A DNA stretch of 64,000 nt from Datisca glomerata (taxonomy: Eukaryota; Streptophyta; Magnoliopsida; Cucurbitales; Datiscaceae), in NCBI GenBank assembly GCA_003255025.1, contig QANY01004802.1, positions 744,372 to 808,371 on the forward strand, read 5' to 3'. The position numbers and the translations under genes were made by a program. Numbering within the stretch: position 1 is the first letter of the stretch; every line of letters begins with the position of its first letter. Below, piece by piece: positions 23,215-36,049 of this stretch. The notes under the pieces are model-generated. The model saw only the letters and a program-made list of their open reading frames with translations, had not been told where the DNA came from and did not search any database.

Positions 23215-24464
23215 AAAACAGTCCAACTACCCTTTGGCATTGGCGAGTCAACCGAAAATCCCAATTCTAATCGAACAACAAAGAATTAACTCAAAGTGTC
23301 AGTTAGCTTGCTCTTCAGTGGGACAATCCATGATGGGTTCCAAAGGAAAATCAAACAGAAATCGACACAATTTAATTCCTTACGAAGCATAGATTTCATT
23401 GTCGGCCTTGCTTTTTCTTCGGGTATTTGCAAAAACATATGTGGATAGCACAAATAAATAATTTCAAAGGGATTTGACCTTAATTATTATAACACTCGTT
23501 TTGCTTCTAGTTTATGAAACAAGCGAATCAATATTTAGGTGAAAGAATGGATGGCTCAGAGGCGAAAGTGTCATGATAATCGTGACTGGCCGTTTTAAAA
23601 CAGATTATCATGATTAAACTAACAATCCCTTTGTCTATTTCCGAAACAAGAGACTCACAAAAGCTTGAAATAAGCAAATACGGCTCAATGCACTTCTAAT
23701 ATATCTACCCAGACATCATCACTTACAAGTAAGAAAAGCAATGCCCAGCAGCATGAGGTCACCTATAAGAAAATGGAAAGATGCCACTATATCATCTTCC
23801 CAAATTTTTTCACCATTATTGGCAATTCTCTGGGGCCCAGTCTCATCACCACCAACAAAAAAACATTGAAAAAGCATTACCAAACATCCACCACCACTTA
23901 CTACTGACTACTCACAATACTATAGCTGCATTTTGGCATTTCCAGGATTATCTTTCTTTCACTTCTTTTCTAGGACATGAAAGAGTACCAATTAAAAGTG
24001 TATCGAAATGCAGGTAGCCGAGAATTTTCTGTAGTTTTTAGCAATGCAAGGGTTGGTTCTGTTGTACGCAACAAAGAGGGGATTTAGTGCTGTAATAGGG
24101 GATATAGTGTTGCCAAGTAGTTATCCACTATAATGATGGCCATGCGGAGAAAAAAAATAGAGAAATTTGGATTTAGATTTTCCCTTCAAGATAAAGGTAA
24201 ATAATTTTCGGAATTAAATTGTTGTAAATATGAATGTGAAAAAGATATGTTATGTCTAGTGATACATGAGATGTCACTTTTAAGTTTCTTATAGTAAGAA
24301 AACTTCCAAATGAAAATGCCATGTATCACTTTGCTTCTTCTGATTTCTAGCCAAACATAGTTATTTAATTACAAGTATGAGATTATGTTACGAACCCTTA
24401 TCAGAAAAATCCCCGAACTTTCTAAGAAACCAATTTTCCTCATAATGAAAGCTCTATTGTTGTA
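23215..24464. other. Intergenic, no firm gene
   Basis: Unique-looking sequence between the gypsy element and the gene island. A 10-bp inverted pair (catgataatc / gattatcatg) sits at 23,573-23,613. An open frame at 23,781-24,017 has His-rich composition and no recognisable domain. Confidence 0.4.
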
Positions 24465-24465
24465 G

Positions 24466-24593
24466 ATGAACAGGAGAAGTCGATATCAGAATCTGCTCAA
24501 CTCAGGATCAAATCACTTGAGAGGACACCAAGATTGACTCGTTTAGCCAGAGTGAGAAACATCGATAGCAGGCAATTCAAATACAATGAATGA
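24466..24593 (+). other. Possible orphan terminal exon of unknown gene
   Basis: After an acceptor-like site (gttgtag ending at 24,465) an open frame gives DEQEKSISESAQLRIKSLER, then PRLTRLARVRNIDSRQFKYN, and a stop at 24,591. The charged, non-repetitive composition looks like real protein, but I do not recognise a family and see no partner exon upstream. It could be a relic of a plus-strand gene or chance. Confidence 0.25.
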
Positions 24594-25064
24594 TTATGAT
24601 GTTGACTTTCGACAGTGTTGTCAAAGATTGTCAACCTTGTGTTTCTCAAGTTACTTTTGAGAGAGCCACGTTATGACGTTAAGGTTGGTCTAATTTGAGG
24701 AGTGAAGAAGCAAAATGTGAAAGATGGGGAATCCCATGATAAGGGGCAACAGTACAGATGACATAAGCATTGTCCCTAAAAGCACTAAAGCATAACAAGT
24801 GGGGACAACAAATTGAGAAGAGAAGACGTTAAAAAATATTTTGCAAAAAGAAAATCCAACTTCACCTTTTCATTCTTAATACCTTTCCCCATTTATTCGT
24901 CCTCCTCCTTTGATCTAGATCCGCTCAACAAGTCATCCATAACCATTTCCTCAGAGCCTCTATACATCAATCATCCATGGCAACCCTTCCCTGATTTAAG
25001 GCATGTGAGAAGCATAAACTGAACATTCTTCAACACCTTATCCAAATTTTGAAGCTTGTGAAAG

Positions 25065-25643
25065 ATGATTTTACAGGGAGAAGTAGAAGAAACAACAGAA
25101 TTAACAGATATCAATCAACAAGGTGAATCAATAATCAGCCATGAAAACAGGATGAGAACTGAATATGATGATCCAAGTGAGTGGCTGAGTTTGAACCTTG
25201 GGAGAAATTTGTTCTCAAAGGCAGGTGATTCTGACTCACAATCAAGACCTGGTTCTGTCAAGATTTTCTCATGCAAATTCTGTATGAGGAAATTTTACAG
25301 TTCACAAGCATTAGGAGGTCATCAGAATGCTCACAAGAGGGAAAGAGGTGCAGCTAAAAGATATCAGTCCCAAAGGATGATGGCAATGATGGGTTTGCCC
25401 TGGAATACGTCCATGGTTAGATCACTGGATGTACGACCCCATGCGCTCCTGCACAAGCACAACAGGGAAGGGCCTGCAATTGCAGCAAGATTTAATGATT
25501 ATAATACAGGACCAAAAATGGTATGCACTCCCTTTATGTTGGAACATACAACTGATATGATATGGCCTGGCAGCTTTCACTTGGAAACACAACCGCCTCA
25601 GCCATCAGAGCAGCTCAAACTTGACCTTGATCTCCGACTCTGA
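25065..25643 (+). CDS. C2H2 zinc-finger transcriptional repressor, ZFP4/ZFP7-like (single exon)
   Basis: A 192-residue protein with one plant-type C2H2 finger: Cys70, Cys73, His86, His90 in [20 protein letters not shown]. The invariant QALGGH helix contacts DNA in this family. The following [20 protein letters not shown] block is typical of the ZFP1/3/4/7 subgroup of small nuclear regulators. The C-terminus ends LDLDLRL (186-192), an EAR repression motif that recruits TOPLESS-type co-repressors. A second LxLxL motif (LSLNL, 41-45) follows DPSEW. Like its relatives it has no intron. The start is supported by an in-frame TGA at 25,059 just upstream. Arabidopsis relatives act in hormone (ABA, GA, cytokinin) and trichome responses; the exact target here is unknown. 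The frame is intact. Confidence 0.9.
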   Translation: MILQGEVEETTELTDINQQGESIISHENRMRTEYDDPSEWLSLNLGRNLFSKAGDSDSQSRPGSVKIFSCKFCMRKFYSSQALGGHQNAHKRERGAAKRYQSQRMMAMMGLPWNTSMVRSLDVRPHALLHKHNREGPAIAARFNDYNTGPKMVCTPFMLEHTTDMIWPGSFHLETQPPQPSEQLKLDLDLRL

Positions 25644-26080
25644 CCATTCTATCCTTTGGCTCCAGTTGTAGCCATCTTCTTCTATTCTTAACGGTCCTCA
25701 ATTCACTCATCCATTAAGGGCAAACTAATATGAGTGCAGGACATGCAAATTTGAAGAAACTAGAGCATCAAGACCACCCCCACATACTGCCAGCTTCTGT
25801 AATTACCATACTCGATGCCTTAAGTACTAGCAGTGCAGCCGAGATGCAAATCACTAAGTTGTATGATTTTTCATTGATTTTCCTAATAATCAACTACTAG
25901 TTCTGTTATCTTGATTGGTCACAATTGTGACTTGTGCTCAATAGGTAATTATGACCCCACATGTATTTTGAACATAACCTTTCTAAAGCGAAAGACAAAC
26001 TATAAAAAGATTTGGCAGCAGACTGGGCAACATCTATGTCTAGTAGCGAAATGCGACAAGAATTACTGATTCTTTTTTTA
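25644..26080. other. 3' flank of the zinc-finger gene
   Basis: Non-coding. It presumably contains the 3' UTR of the gene ending at 25,643. I saw no decisive polyadenylation signal. Confidence 0.4.
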
Positions 26081-26176
26081 GCAATATACACTTCATAGCG
26101 TGAATCATAGAAGACTCGAGTTAATTCTTTGTTGAGCAGTATACACTTCATAGCGTGAATCATAGAAGACTCAAGT
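26081..26176. repeat. 55-bp direct tandem duplication
   Basis: The segment atacacttcatagcgtgaat plus catagaagactc(g/a)agtt appears at 26,081-26,121 and 26,136-26,176, nearly identical. It lies in the intergenic space between the zinc-finger and TIP41-like genes. Confidence 0.88.
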
Positions 26177-26857
26177 TCGCAATACCTAGGTTGAAATTTG
26201 AAAACCTGGAAGCTAGGAAACCCACAAAACAGACAAATGAAGTTGGCACGAAGAGACAAAGAGGGAAACCTCAAGGTGGTCTGTCATTTGCATTATTCTA
26301 TTAGCACTGCCAATCCAGTTTCTTGCATAAACCAGAAGAAAATGTCTGGCCACACTCGTCAAATAAATTGGTAATAAGCAAACAAGCATCTTCTCGGTCA
26401 ATCCATCATTGGCAATTATATTTAGAATATCATTTTGTTTCCCTCTATGCAACTCTACTTCTCGCTTCCCTTCTTGAGATTTGTGCTTATACATTGACCA
26501 TCGTAAACAGAAATAACAGTGTGAAAATTATGGGCATTAAGGAAATACTTCCAAGGTAAGAACACTAGGTACTGTTTACTTTCTTCTTTTCCTGAAATTT
26601 TATTGTGACAAACTTCACAATTCAGTGTCAAGAATAAGTCCACAGTCCAATAAGTGGTGTACAAGCTTCTTGCTAGTAGTATTTAGTTTATAGTTAGAAC
26701 ATCGATATTTTCAATAAAACTTTGCAGTCAGCATGTAATTAAATAAGATAATTGCCAAACAAGAGCACAATACTATCCAATCCTATAGCAGATGTAAGTT
26801 CTTCATAACATAAACATGAATCTGCCTGCATGAAGACAGTCTATGCAGCATCACAAG
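26177..26857. other. Intergenic, contains probable 3' UTR of the TIP41-like gene
   Basis: No coding domain was recognised on either strand. The right part should hold the 3' UTR of the minus-strand gene that stops at 26,858. Confidence 0.4.
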
Positions 26858-29648
26858 TTACCATTTAAGCCTTTGGTTCTTATGCATGATGATGGGAAGT
26901 CTCTGGCTGATGACGCTTGGATCACTGTAGGCAGCAGAGTCAGTAGGGAACCCTTTCTGAAACATTTTGTCAGATCCCATCAATATAACGGAAAGTTAAC
27001 ATCAAATTACAAGAGACGGAATTAAAACTTCACAAATTCTGGATGCAAGAACAAAAACTTACTTCTGACAGAACTTGGAATGTAGCCTCTCTCCAGCAGC
27101 TTTCACGAATAATTTTTGGTTTTGAACTGTCACTAAATACACAATGCATACGAGTTTCTCTTAGTCTCATTAGAACTCCATCAACTCTGAGCTGTAAGAA
27201 TGATAGCAATTGATTAATATGCCAACAGATTATATCTATTTTTGGTGTTTTATTCAGAGGTCGCAATTAGTATCTATATACTGTTTAATCTAGTTAAAGT
27301 GTTTCTCAATCAGTATCTACAGTCTGAGGAGAATCCTTAAAATTGCCTAATATCTAATAGTTCACAAGGAAACTCAAAAATCAAGGGAGAGAAATTACCC
27401 AGAAACGTAATAGTAGGAACCAACAACTTGGCATGACTCTCTGTTGAATGAAAATATAACACTATAAGTCATCATCCACCATATATATTTGCAGAGTACA
27501 GAAATTTTTGGAATTTGAGAATTTACCACTTTAATAGTTAATAGTGATATCCCGTTGTCAGCCAGCTCGTCCTCATACAAGACTACCTGTCAAGTTCCAC
27601 AGACTTCTTTGTTAATGGGAGCAAATAAACATACAGAAGAGTGGTGATGAATTAATATAGTACATGAACAAAAGCATACAAAACAGAAATTTTTTTACTT
27701 CTATGCTTTCAATTTATTCAAAGTGCCCACCTCATCATAGAAGAGAATAGGCTCTTTCAATGTCAGTGAAACTATGTCAATTTTCTCCTTGCAGTCCTCC
27801 CATTTGAGACCAGTCCCCTCACATAGATGAGTTCTTCCATCCTGATCATACGAAAAAAAAGTTAAAACCACTATATTAGAAACATAGGAATGTTCTTTAT
27901 CAGCAGAAACATGGGAAACACAGATGGATCTTCACATTTAGATACATTCGTATATAGCTTCCTTGTTTTAAGTTAGGGGAGATTATTGGATGAAGGAGGA
28001 AGTGTATGTAGAGAAATTGGAATTCATCACTAATGATAACTACTAGTCAGCCAAAAAAACTCAACCGATAAAGTTACTCACGGAACTAATGTTACAAGTC
28101 AACGTAACTGAGGACAATTTTTACCACGCTAAAAGAGAAGTACATACATTGTTTTTATCTGTTTCAATTGTTTCACTTCCACAATATGGCGTGGTAAATG
28201 TGTAATCATAATCCAGAATCACCTGCTGGGAAGGTTTGCTGCAAGAGCATAAAGTAAGTCAGACCGAAGGCCATTGTCTTATGGATATAGCTAACTGCTA
28301 TATTTGTAAGAATTAGAAACAGCATTAATCTAGTGGCATAAAGCTATATGTCATTATATTGAATGTAAAGATCAACGAGAAAGAGAAAGTTTGCATACCT
28401 TCTGAACTTCCATTGTGCAGCAGCAGGAACTTCAACAGGTGGCAGCGCCTCCTCTTTCCAGCCAGTTAGAGCATCAAAGGCATTAAAATGAATTTTCATG
28501 CCAGTATGCACATGTTTGAGAACTAACGCACTTTCCCCAAAAACCATCTCTGGCAAGTGAGAAGTCTGAAGCTTATGTTCCCACCTAAAGCTCATCAAGT
28601 AGCAACATTTTAGATAGCAACTACAACTTCACATTTTATAGAAAGGAAGGGTTCAAATGATTGTTGATTTTGGTCCTTTTTTAAGGATTAGGTCCTTTTT
28701 TATACAATTAAGAAAAATAACATATAAGGATTAGGTTTTAGTTTAAACAATGGACTCTCTCTCTCTCTTTGAGTCATGAACATCAAGAGAGAACCTCTTA
28801 CTTTCGTCCATGACTCAGAATAAGCTTCTCTTTCCCTCCTTTCAGCTTTCAGTCGAGAACCTCTTACTAAGGTCAACATTCATGAATGACGAAACATAAA
28901 GAATGCAAAAGAAATGGATGAAACAACACAAATTTGGAATTTTAATCCTCCACGATTACCTTTATCCAACAGTTAAATATAAGATTATCTCAGTTTAAGC
29001 AGATTATTCCGCGAGGCGCGAAGGCTGTTCTTTGAATGAACTGAAGATAATGCATGAAATTCAACAGAGGCTATAGACAATTAAAATCAAATTTGATAAA
29101 ATGTACTACTTTTAATGTCAATTTGCAACCTTCCAGGAGATACAGGACCTAATTTCAGGTTCTAGAAAAGGTAGAAAATTGTTGATCCGCCAAAATGAAG
29201 TCAGGCTAGCAGAGCCGCACGGCAGCTTGACACAGAAACCAAAAAATTATTTGACAACTAGTTTTGGATGAATCTTTTGCTTTCGGAGTATCAAGTAAAC
29301 GAAAACCAAAAGAAAAACTTAGATAGGAGGTGAAAACCGGAAAATTCACTTCCAGCCAGGTATAAAGCAAAAGAACGTTTGCATAGCATGACGATTTTCT
29401 TGGCCTGAGAATATAAGTTTAAAGCATGCTTCCTTTGTTCCAGGAAGCAACATAACTGGTTCCACAAATTACAAATATGCAAATAACTGAGAGAGATAGA
29501 GAGAGTACAGCTCGACATTGGAAGAGCTGAGAATAGATTGCTTGCGGGACTCGATCTCCCAGCCATGGATACGTACGCCACGACGTCCGTCGGTCAAGAG
29601 CTCAGCTCCGGCAGCCTTCAACTCCTTTTCGTCCAAGTCCACTTCCAT
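26858..29648 (-). CDS. TIP41L: TIP41-like protein (TOR/PP2A pathway), 8 exons
   Basis: Minus-strand exons are 29648-29509, 28584-28399, 28238-28148, 27841-27731, 27586-27527, 27440-27399, 27191-27063 and 26956-26858. All have GT..AG borders and keep frame, giving about 285 residues (Arabidopsis relative about 290). It starts MEVDLDEKELKAAGAELLTD and contains the TIP41 family core: WEHKLQTSHLPEMVFGESAL, the KIHFNAFDALTGW region, QQVILDYDYTFTTPYCGS, LKEPILFYDEVVLYEDELAD with NGISLL, SCWFLLLRFWLRVDGVLMRL, and RETRMHCVFSD. In yeast, TIP41 binds the PP2A regulator Tap42 and antagonises TOR signalling. In plants it is linked to TAP46/PP2A, growth and stress tolerance. No signal peptide is present, and a cytosolic or nuclear location is expected. 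No stops or splice damage are visible. The start is the first Met of the conserved N-terminus. Confidence 0.95.
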
Positions 29649-30470
29649 GATCGTTTATGTTTGCACTTCGAGTTACGGACTTGACTTGCTCCCGTCGAGG
29701 TTAGGTCTGTTGCTTGTGGACTGCAGGGGTCCAATATTGAGAAACAACGGTACCGCTGCTTCCGAGCTGATCGTGCGTCCGTCGCTTGTTTTAGGAGAAC
29801 ATCGAGAATAAACCATTTAAAGAAAAAAAATAGAAAAATAGTTAAAAGATAAAAAAAATTAATAATAACCACTTCAAATCTTAAAAAAAAAAATTTAAAA
29901 CAAACAAACCTCCCGCAACCCAGTGAAATTAAATGTAATGTTCATAAAAATTATATAATATATATTATATATATAAAATATACATGTAATATGTTTTGCA
30001 TACACGATATACATTATATAAACAATTGACGACGGTAAATAATTTTCTATATGCGGCACCGAAATTTTTTAGGCACGCGATTTTTTTTTATTTTGAGACG
30101 CTTGTAATGACTATTTCTAATTTGTTTTATACTTGTGGCTATTTTTGATTATCTTTATAACATGACCTATTTGTAATCATTACTAGTCGTATTTTTTGGC
30201 TGAGAAATTTATACATTTGGTCCGCTTTTAAAGCAATTTTGGTAAATGGGCCATTTCTTTTAGTTTTTGGGATTTTAACTGTTTGCAAATCTGTTTAGTT
30301 TTCATGGACTTTGTAAATTTATATGTTATTTTTTTTTTTTACTTTTATACCCTTGAGTTTAGTTGGTTTTTGAAAAAAAAATTGAAGATGCACGTCTATC
30401 GCACAGAGACATATTTCAAGTTCCAATCAAATGACCCATCTTTTGCATTTCAAAGGACCTATCGTGACCC
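29649..30470. other. 5' flank/promoter of the TIP41-like gene, then AT-rich spacer
   Basis: 29,649 to about 29,810 is probably 5' UTR. Beyond it are poly-A and T-rich runs with no gene signal up to the copia-2 boundary duplication. Confidence 0.45.
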
Positions 30471-30748
30471 TAAAGACCCTCGTATACTCGTGATTTAGCA
30501 AAAAAAGAAAAAGAGCCATAGCCATGACGGACATTTTCTACCAATCGTGTTGAAAATAGTGTATTGCATTATAGGATTAAATGGAAATAACTGTAATACA
30601 ACAACACTGTAAAGACCCTCGTAAACCCGTGATTTAGCAAATAAGAAAAAGATTCCTAGCCGTGATGAACATTTTCTACAAACCGTGTTGTGAAGATTGT
30701 ATTGCATTATCAGATTAAATAGAAATAACAATAATACAACAATATTGT
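30471..30748. repeat. 139-bp tandem duplication across the copia-2 LTR border
   Basis: Units start taaagaccctcgta at 30,471 and 30,610. Each contains about 76 bp of host flank followed by about 62 bp of LTR end (from TGTTG...). The duplication therefore arose after the retrotransposon inserted. Confidence 0.8.
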
Positions 30749-31774
30749 AAATTCATTAATTAGGACATGTAAATGCATAATTACGAATGATAATGTAAAC
30801 ACAATAATTATGAAATATAAATGAAGTAATTAGCAACGTAAAATAATATGGACTGCGTAACAGTAATAAAGTAAGAAATCAAACTGATATTTTCATAGTT
30901 TTCTTAAAACAGTTATGCCCTCTCACTTGTAATACTGAAGTTGATAACGGAGTCTGTTTCCCAAAATAAAATGGTTGGAGCAACTGACTACTACCTTGAT
31001 CAAATTGACTTTTTCGAATTCTACCACTAGAGTAACGACACAAAACCAAGACTTGAACCGACAACTAAACTGAAAATAAACGAAACTGAGGATTGAACCA
31101 GAAATAAACCAAACCGAAAATAGGACTGAGCCAAAACTGAACCAAGAAAAACTTGAAGAATCAAGGCAAAAACATGGAGAGACAAAAAAGAGAGAAAGAA
31201 GAGGGCTAATGCTTTCTTGGTGTGAAAAATGAGGAGGAAAATATCTCATTTATATTATTCATGGGGGAGCCATCATTTAAGGGTATTTAAGCCATTAAAG
31301 GGCCATTTAACCCAAAAAATGTTAATTGCCTTAATTTACAAAAATAAAAAACATTTTGGGCCTTTATTTATAAAGAATGTTCCATATTCTAATGACTTTT
31401 GGGCTTTCTTTGAGAAAGAAAAATAAATCTGGAGCAAAAGACGACTCATATAGGGATGACTCATATAGAGAGAGTATTTATACTTATCAAGTTATCACAT
31501 TTGATATAAACATCTCTATATATACTACTCTAACCTTTTCTCATTTTATAATGTGAGATTTCTATAATTCTCACATACTTTTCCATTCTCATTTAGTCAC
31601 ATTGGGAGATAATTTCTCTTTCATCTCAAAGCCAATTTTGATAAATTAATAATCGATTTTGTTGTACTTGCAGATGAGAACCCAAATCTCTGAAGACCTT
31701 ACACTTTTATGTAGTGGGTTCCACCTAAAATTTGCCCAAAATTGGTCCATTAAAATGGTGTAAAAACACCCGAT
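30686..31774 (-). repeat. Copia-2 3' LTR (split by CACTA-2)
   Basis: It shares long stretches with 54,255-56,238: taatatggactgcgtaa, gagagacaaaaaagagagaaa, ttaagccattaaagggccat, and gatcttacactttta-like text. It begins TGTTGTGAAG. Its last about 10 bp (ttttctaaca) lie beyond CACTA-2 at 40,555-40,564. Confidence 0.85.
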
Positions 31775-31789
31775 CACTACTACAAAACT

Positions 31790-32070
31790 GTTTTTCAATG
31801 ATGGGGAATACCTATTGTTAAAAATCAAAGATGGCGGGTAAGCACTCGTCATCTTAAAAAGTGTTGTAAAAAATCACATATTTTTACAACGGGGCAAAAA
31901 GACGAAAGTTGTCCCAGACATCGCTGTTTTGTAGTTCTTCGATGACCGTTGCTAGAGCAACCATCATCGTTTTTTATTATTTATTTTTTATTTAAGTTTA
32001 GAAACTGTCATTTTTGTTATAGTTTTACGACTGTTTGTCTACAAATGGTCGTCTGTGGTGATACATTTTT
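31790..32070. repeat. CACTA-2 left subterminal repeats
   Basis: Repeated gacgg/ccgtc-like words and paired segments (gatgacc...ggtcgtc) follow the terminal repeat. The same style recurs at 36,360-36,590 and 40,370-40,540. Confidence 0.7.
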
Positions 32071-32529
32071 TTTTAAAATTTAATTACAGAACAATTAAGC
32101 CAACCTATTAGAAATGAATAATAAATGAAAATTGAAAAATGACACAAATATCTCAGCAGATAATATAACTTTTCATTGCATACAATATGATTATATTCAA
32201 AATTTCTAACATTGTACACTAGAAAAAAAATATTAATTACAAAAACTTTGAAACTAATGAGCTTTGAATACTTCTTTTAGTTGTTCTAGTTGCTCCCAAA
32301 TTGTTTTACTTAATTGTTGAACCCTGCAAAAATAAAGGTTGGTTTAACCCATCAATTTATCATAAAGTATAGTAAAAGAGTATTGAAAGTTACCATACAT
32401 ACATGTTTGTTGATTTGATATTTACTGCTTCGTTTATCCACTCATGTGTTGCATTATAGATTATTTAACTCAACCCTGAGTAAAAGATAAAACATACAAA
32501 GTTAAACAAATTATAAACGCACCAATATC

Positions 32530-35500
32530 ATACTAACCACAAGACATATTTACATGTAATACTTTCAATTATCATAGTGTTTTCGCCATTTGATTGAACA
32601 TAACCAACCTCATTTTCACCATCTGTGTCAAATGTTTCAACAGAAGACATCTCTTTCGTAAACAAATAACAATCTAACAATGTATCACCTAAATCATCAT
32701 CAACAATACTTTTACGATATTATCTTTGGGTGAAAGATAAGACAATTAACCATCTTGGATCTTTTGGATCTTCGACATAAAAAACTTATTTTGCTTGCGA
32801 AGCCAAAATGAAAGGCTCATTTTTGTAACCTAATCTTGCAAGATCAACTAATGTAAATCCATGATCATCAACTTCGATCCCATTTCTATTCTAAACCCAC
32901 TCACATTTAGATAATAGAAATCTACAAATAATAATCCATGATTAAGTATTTTATAAACTTTACAAGTCTGAATATATACCGTTATAACTTAAGCTACCTG
33001 ATCACGCAACCAATAAATAAATGTTCGGTTATGTTCATCTTATAGCCATTTATGTCTCCTTAATTTGTTAGGATACTTCTTCCTCAAGAAAGTCATATGT
33101 TACCTATATAGCAGCACAAAACAAAAATTCATATATAGTATGAAATAAAGAACCATTATAAAAAACAATAAGCATGATAACAAATAAAAGATTGAGATTA
33201 TTATACTTACTCGATATAGGGTTGAACTTCATTTGTATTTTCTAATACGTAACGATGTGCTTGCTTCCACTGTTCATGATCAATTCTTTTTGCATGTCCA
33301 CTTGATAAAGGCTTACCATATTTCAATAATAACAATAATAATAATGAAAGTAAATTTATGCATGTGAACTGATATTGCACAAAGTGAAAGTCCAAAAGTA
33401 CTCAATTTCATTCAATTAGTAGAGACGTCCACTGCATTTGAGTATGTAGAAGTCAACCACACTACTCCGCAATATGAATTTATACAAAAATGACCAAAAT
33501 GACCCGAATCTCTGTTGACTTCTTCCAAAAACATAGACAAGTTCTCTCCATTCGGATGGATGAGTAAAACATTTTTTTTTTCAAAAATGATGTTTGTTCC
33601 GCTAAATTGCTCGCTCTCACAGCCACGCCTTTAAGCCATTATATAGCCTGCCCTGATCGTTGTCAAATCAAGTCGTGCTCTTGTTGTAGTAATGGGTAAT
33701 CATATCTCAGTGCGTCGAATTTAACACCATTATTTCTTGCCAATTTCTCTGCCATCATCATCTGAGCATGAAACTCCAATTAATTTAACTCCTAAATATT
33801 CGATGCAAAACTCTACAACTTCTTCACCAATATAAGACACTAATGCAACCCTCTAGACGATTATGATTTCTTACATAACCCTTTAACACTTTCATATATT
33901 GTTCAAATAGGTACATCCACCGCAAGTAAACTGGTCCACAGAGTCGCACCTTTCTAACAAGGTGCACAGTGAGAAGAACCATGACGGTGAAAAATGTGGG
34001 AGGAATTTTTTTTTCAAGAATACATAACATCACAACAATTTATTTTTGTAGCACATCTAGTTGTGTAACATTTAAATTTTACTACAAATTACATCAAAGA
34101 ATGAACAAAGTTTGGTGATTGCATATCCTACATGACCTGGTAATAATCCACGTATTTCCATAGGAAGTATGTGTTGCATTAATGTATGACAATCATGAGA
34201 TTTCAATCCATTAAGACTAAGATCTTCAAAAAACCAGATTTTGAAAATTTGATGAGTACCCTTCAGGAACTTTTACGTAAGCTAACGTAGTGCATAGTTT
34301 ATTCTTTTCTGCTTGTGACAATTTGTAGCAAGCTGGGGGTAGATGCTCATTTCCATAAGATCCATACGACTAGATAGCCCATCTCTTGTCTTCTCAGAAT
34401 TGTCAAGCAGTGTTCTTATAATATTCATGCAAATATTTTTTTTTCAATGTGCAAAACATCGAGACAATGTCGAACATGTAAGATTTTCCAATATTCTAGA
34501 TTGAAGAAAAAATTGATTCCTTCTTCCAGTAAGATTTAGAAAATTCATCTTTCGTCGATTCCTTCACATTCTTCTTTCCATTGCAAATCTAACTTTCTCA
34601 AATATTTCCAACACTTGTTTTCCACTTAAAGGTGCATGAGCTGGTTCTAAGCTCTTGATTACCATCAAATGCCTTATGTAAGGATGTGTGAGTGCTAAAA
34701 ATCTTCTATGTCCTATATATGCATTTTGTTTGCTGTGTTTCAGCCTAATAGATGATGCATCTTCTGCACATATTGGACAAGCATAATAACTTTTAACACT
34801 GCATCCACATAAGTTTTCATATGCAGAAAATCATTGATTGTTCACATTAAGACTACTCTAAGAGTAAAACTGTCTTTCCAATATGCATCATATGCCTCAA
34901 TTCCCACTTCCCAAGAACTTTAAGATCATCAATAAAAGGTGCTAAATAAACATCAATATTGTTTCCTGGTTGCTTAGGACCAGCTATTAACAATGTTAAC
35001 ATCATGTATTTTCTTTTCATGCACAACCATAGAGGGAGATTATATATCACCAGAATAACAGGCCAATAACTATATTCACTACTAAGGGAACTAAATGGAT
35101 TTATCCCATCTACTGCAATATCTAGCGAAAAGCGACTTGGCTCAGCTGCGAAATCTGGCCACTTGTGGTCTATGAGCTTCCAGGATGGAGAATTACTGGG
35201 TGACGCATTTTTCCATCTATTTCCGTATCATAAGCATGCCATGTCAAGTTTTTTTACACTACGACTACTCTTATACATTCGTTTAAATCTTGCTATGGGA
35301 GGAAAATACCATAACACCTTTGCAGGCACTCATTTTTCTCCCCTACAAATTCTTTGATGGTTTCCATCTCTAGACACCACACATAGGACATACAGTTTCT
35401 TCTACGTGCTCATTTCTATATAAAATGCAATCATTAGGACATGTATGTATTTTTCCATACTCTATTCCTAAAGCACACAAGGTTTTCTTAGCCTCGTAGA

Positions 35501-36049
35501 ACGAAACGGGCATTTAATTGACATCTGGAAGCATTTGTTCTAACACACCTAATAAATCTGAAAAACTTATGTCATTCCATCCATATTTAGCCTTTAAATT
35601 ATACAACTTCACTAATATAGGTAATTTTGTGAAATTTTTACAATTTGGGTACAAAGGCTTCTCAACGTCATTAAGCATCTTTTCGAATTTCTTAGGATTA
35701 TCTAAATAAAATCTTCTACTGCTTCAACCATATTTACGGTACATTCATAATCATCAATATCTACACGAGATCTCTCTCTCTTCCTTCATTTATACCAAAT
35801 GTATTTTTTCTAGAATGATCTCATCTCCACGCCACACCCTTGTTTGATATCTTTGATCTATATCAATAATGAATAAGTGATTTCTTACCTCAGTAAAAAA
35901 GTGAAACATTTGAGATTCCCACATTCCACACACGGACAACGTAAGAAACAAGGGTCGTTATCATGCTCCATTGCATACTTGAGAAAATTTTCAACCCCAA
36001 TGTCATAATTTGTCGATGTTCTATCCATAAACATCCACGATTTATCCAT
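32530..36049 (-). pseudogene. TNP2 (En/Spm) transposase pseudogene with DUF4218/DUF4216 tail
   Basis: It begins at ATG 36,049 with MDKSWMFMDRTSTNYDIGVE through CPCVECGNLKC, the Transpos_assoc zinc-finger-like N-domain. The transposase core follows near 35,130-34,870 (DGINPFSSLSSEYSYWPVIL, LPLWLCMKRKYMMLTLLIAG, DVYLAPFIDDLKVLG). A DUF4218 block comes at 34,033-33,830 (PPTFFTVMVLLTVHLV, RWMYLFEQYMKVLKGYVRN), HEQWKQAHRYVLENTNEVQP at about 33,270, and a DUF4216 block at 32,880-32,530 (GFTLVDLARLGYKNEPFILA, FYVEDPKDPRWLIVLSF). In-frame stops occur after FILASQAK and after LSFTQR, and at least one follows the first exon. It would have catalysed CACTA excision and insertion. Confidence 0.85.

Noticed and set aside
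23571..23615. 10-bp inverted repeat as a terminator or MITE end
   Set aside because: Too short, no target duplication, and expected by chance in AT-rich DNA.
28344..28598. Long open frame starting MMSFRWEHKLQTS as a separate gene
   Set aside because: It is exon 2 of the TIP41-like gene read through both flanking introns.
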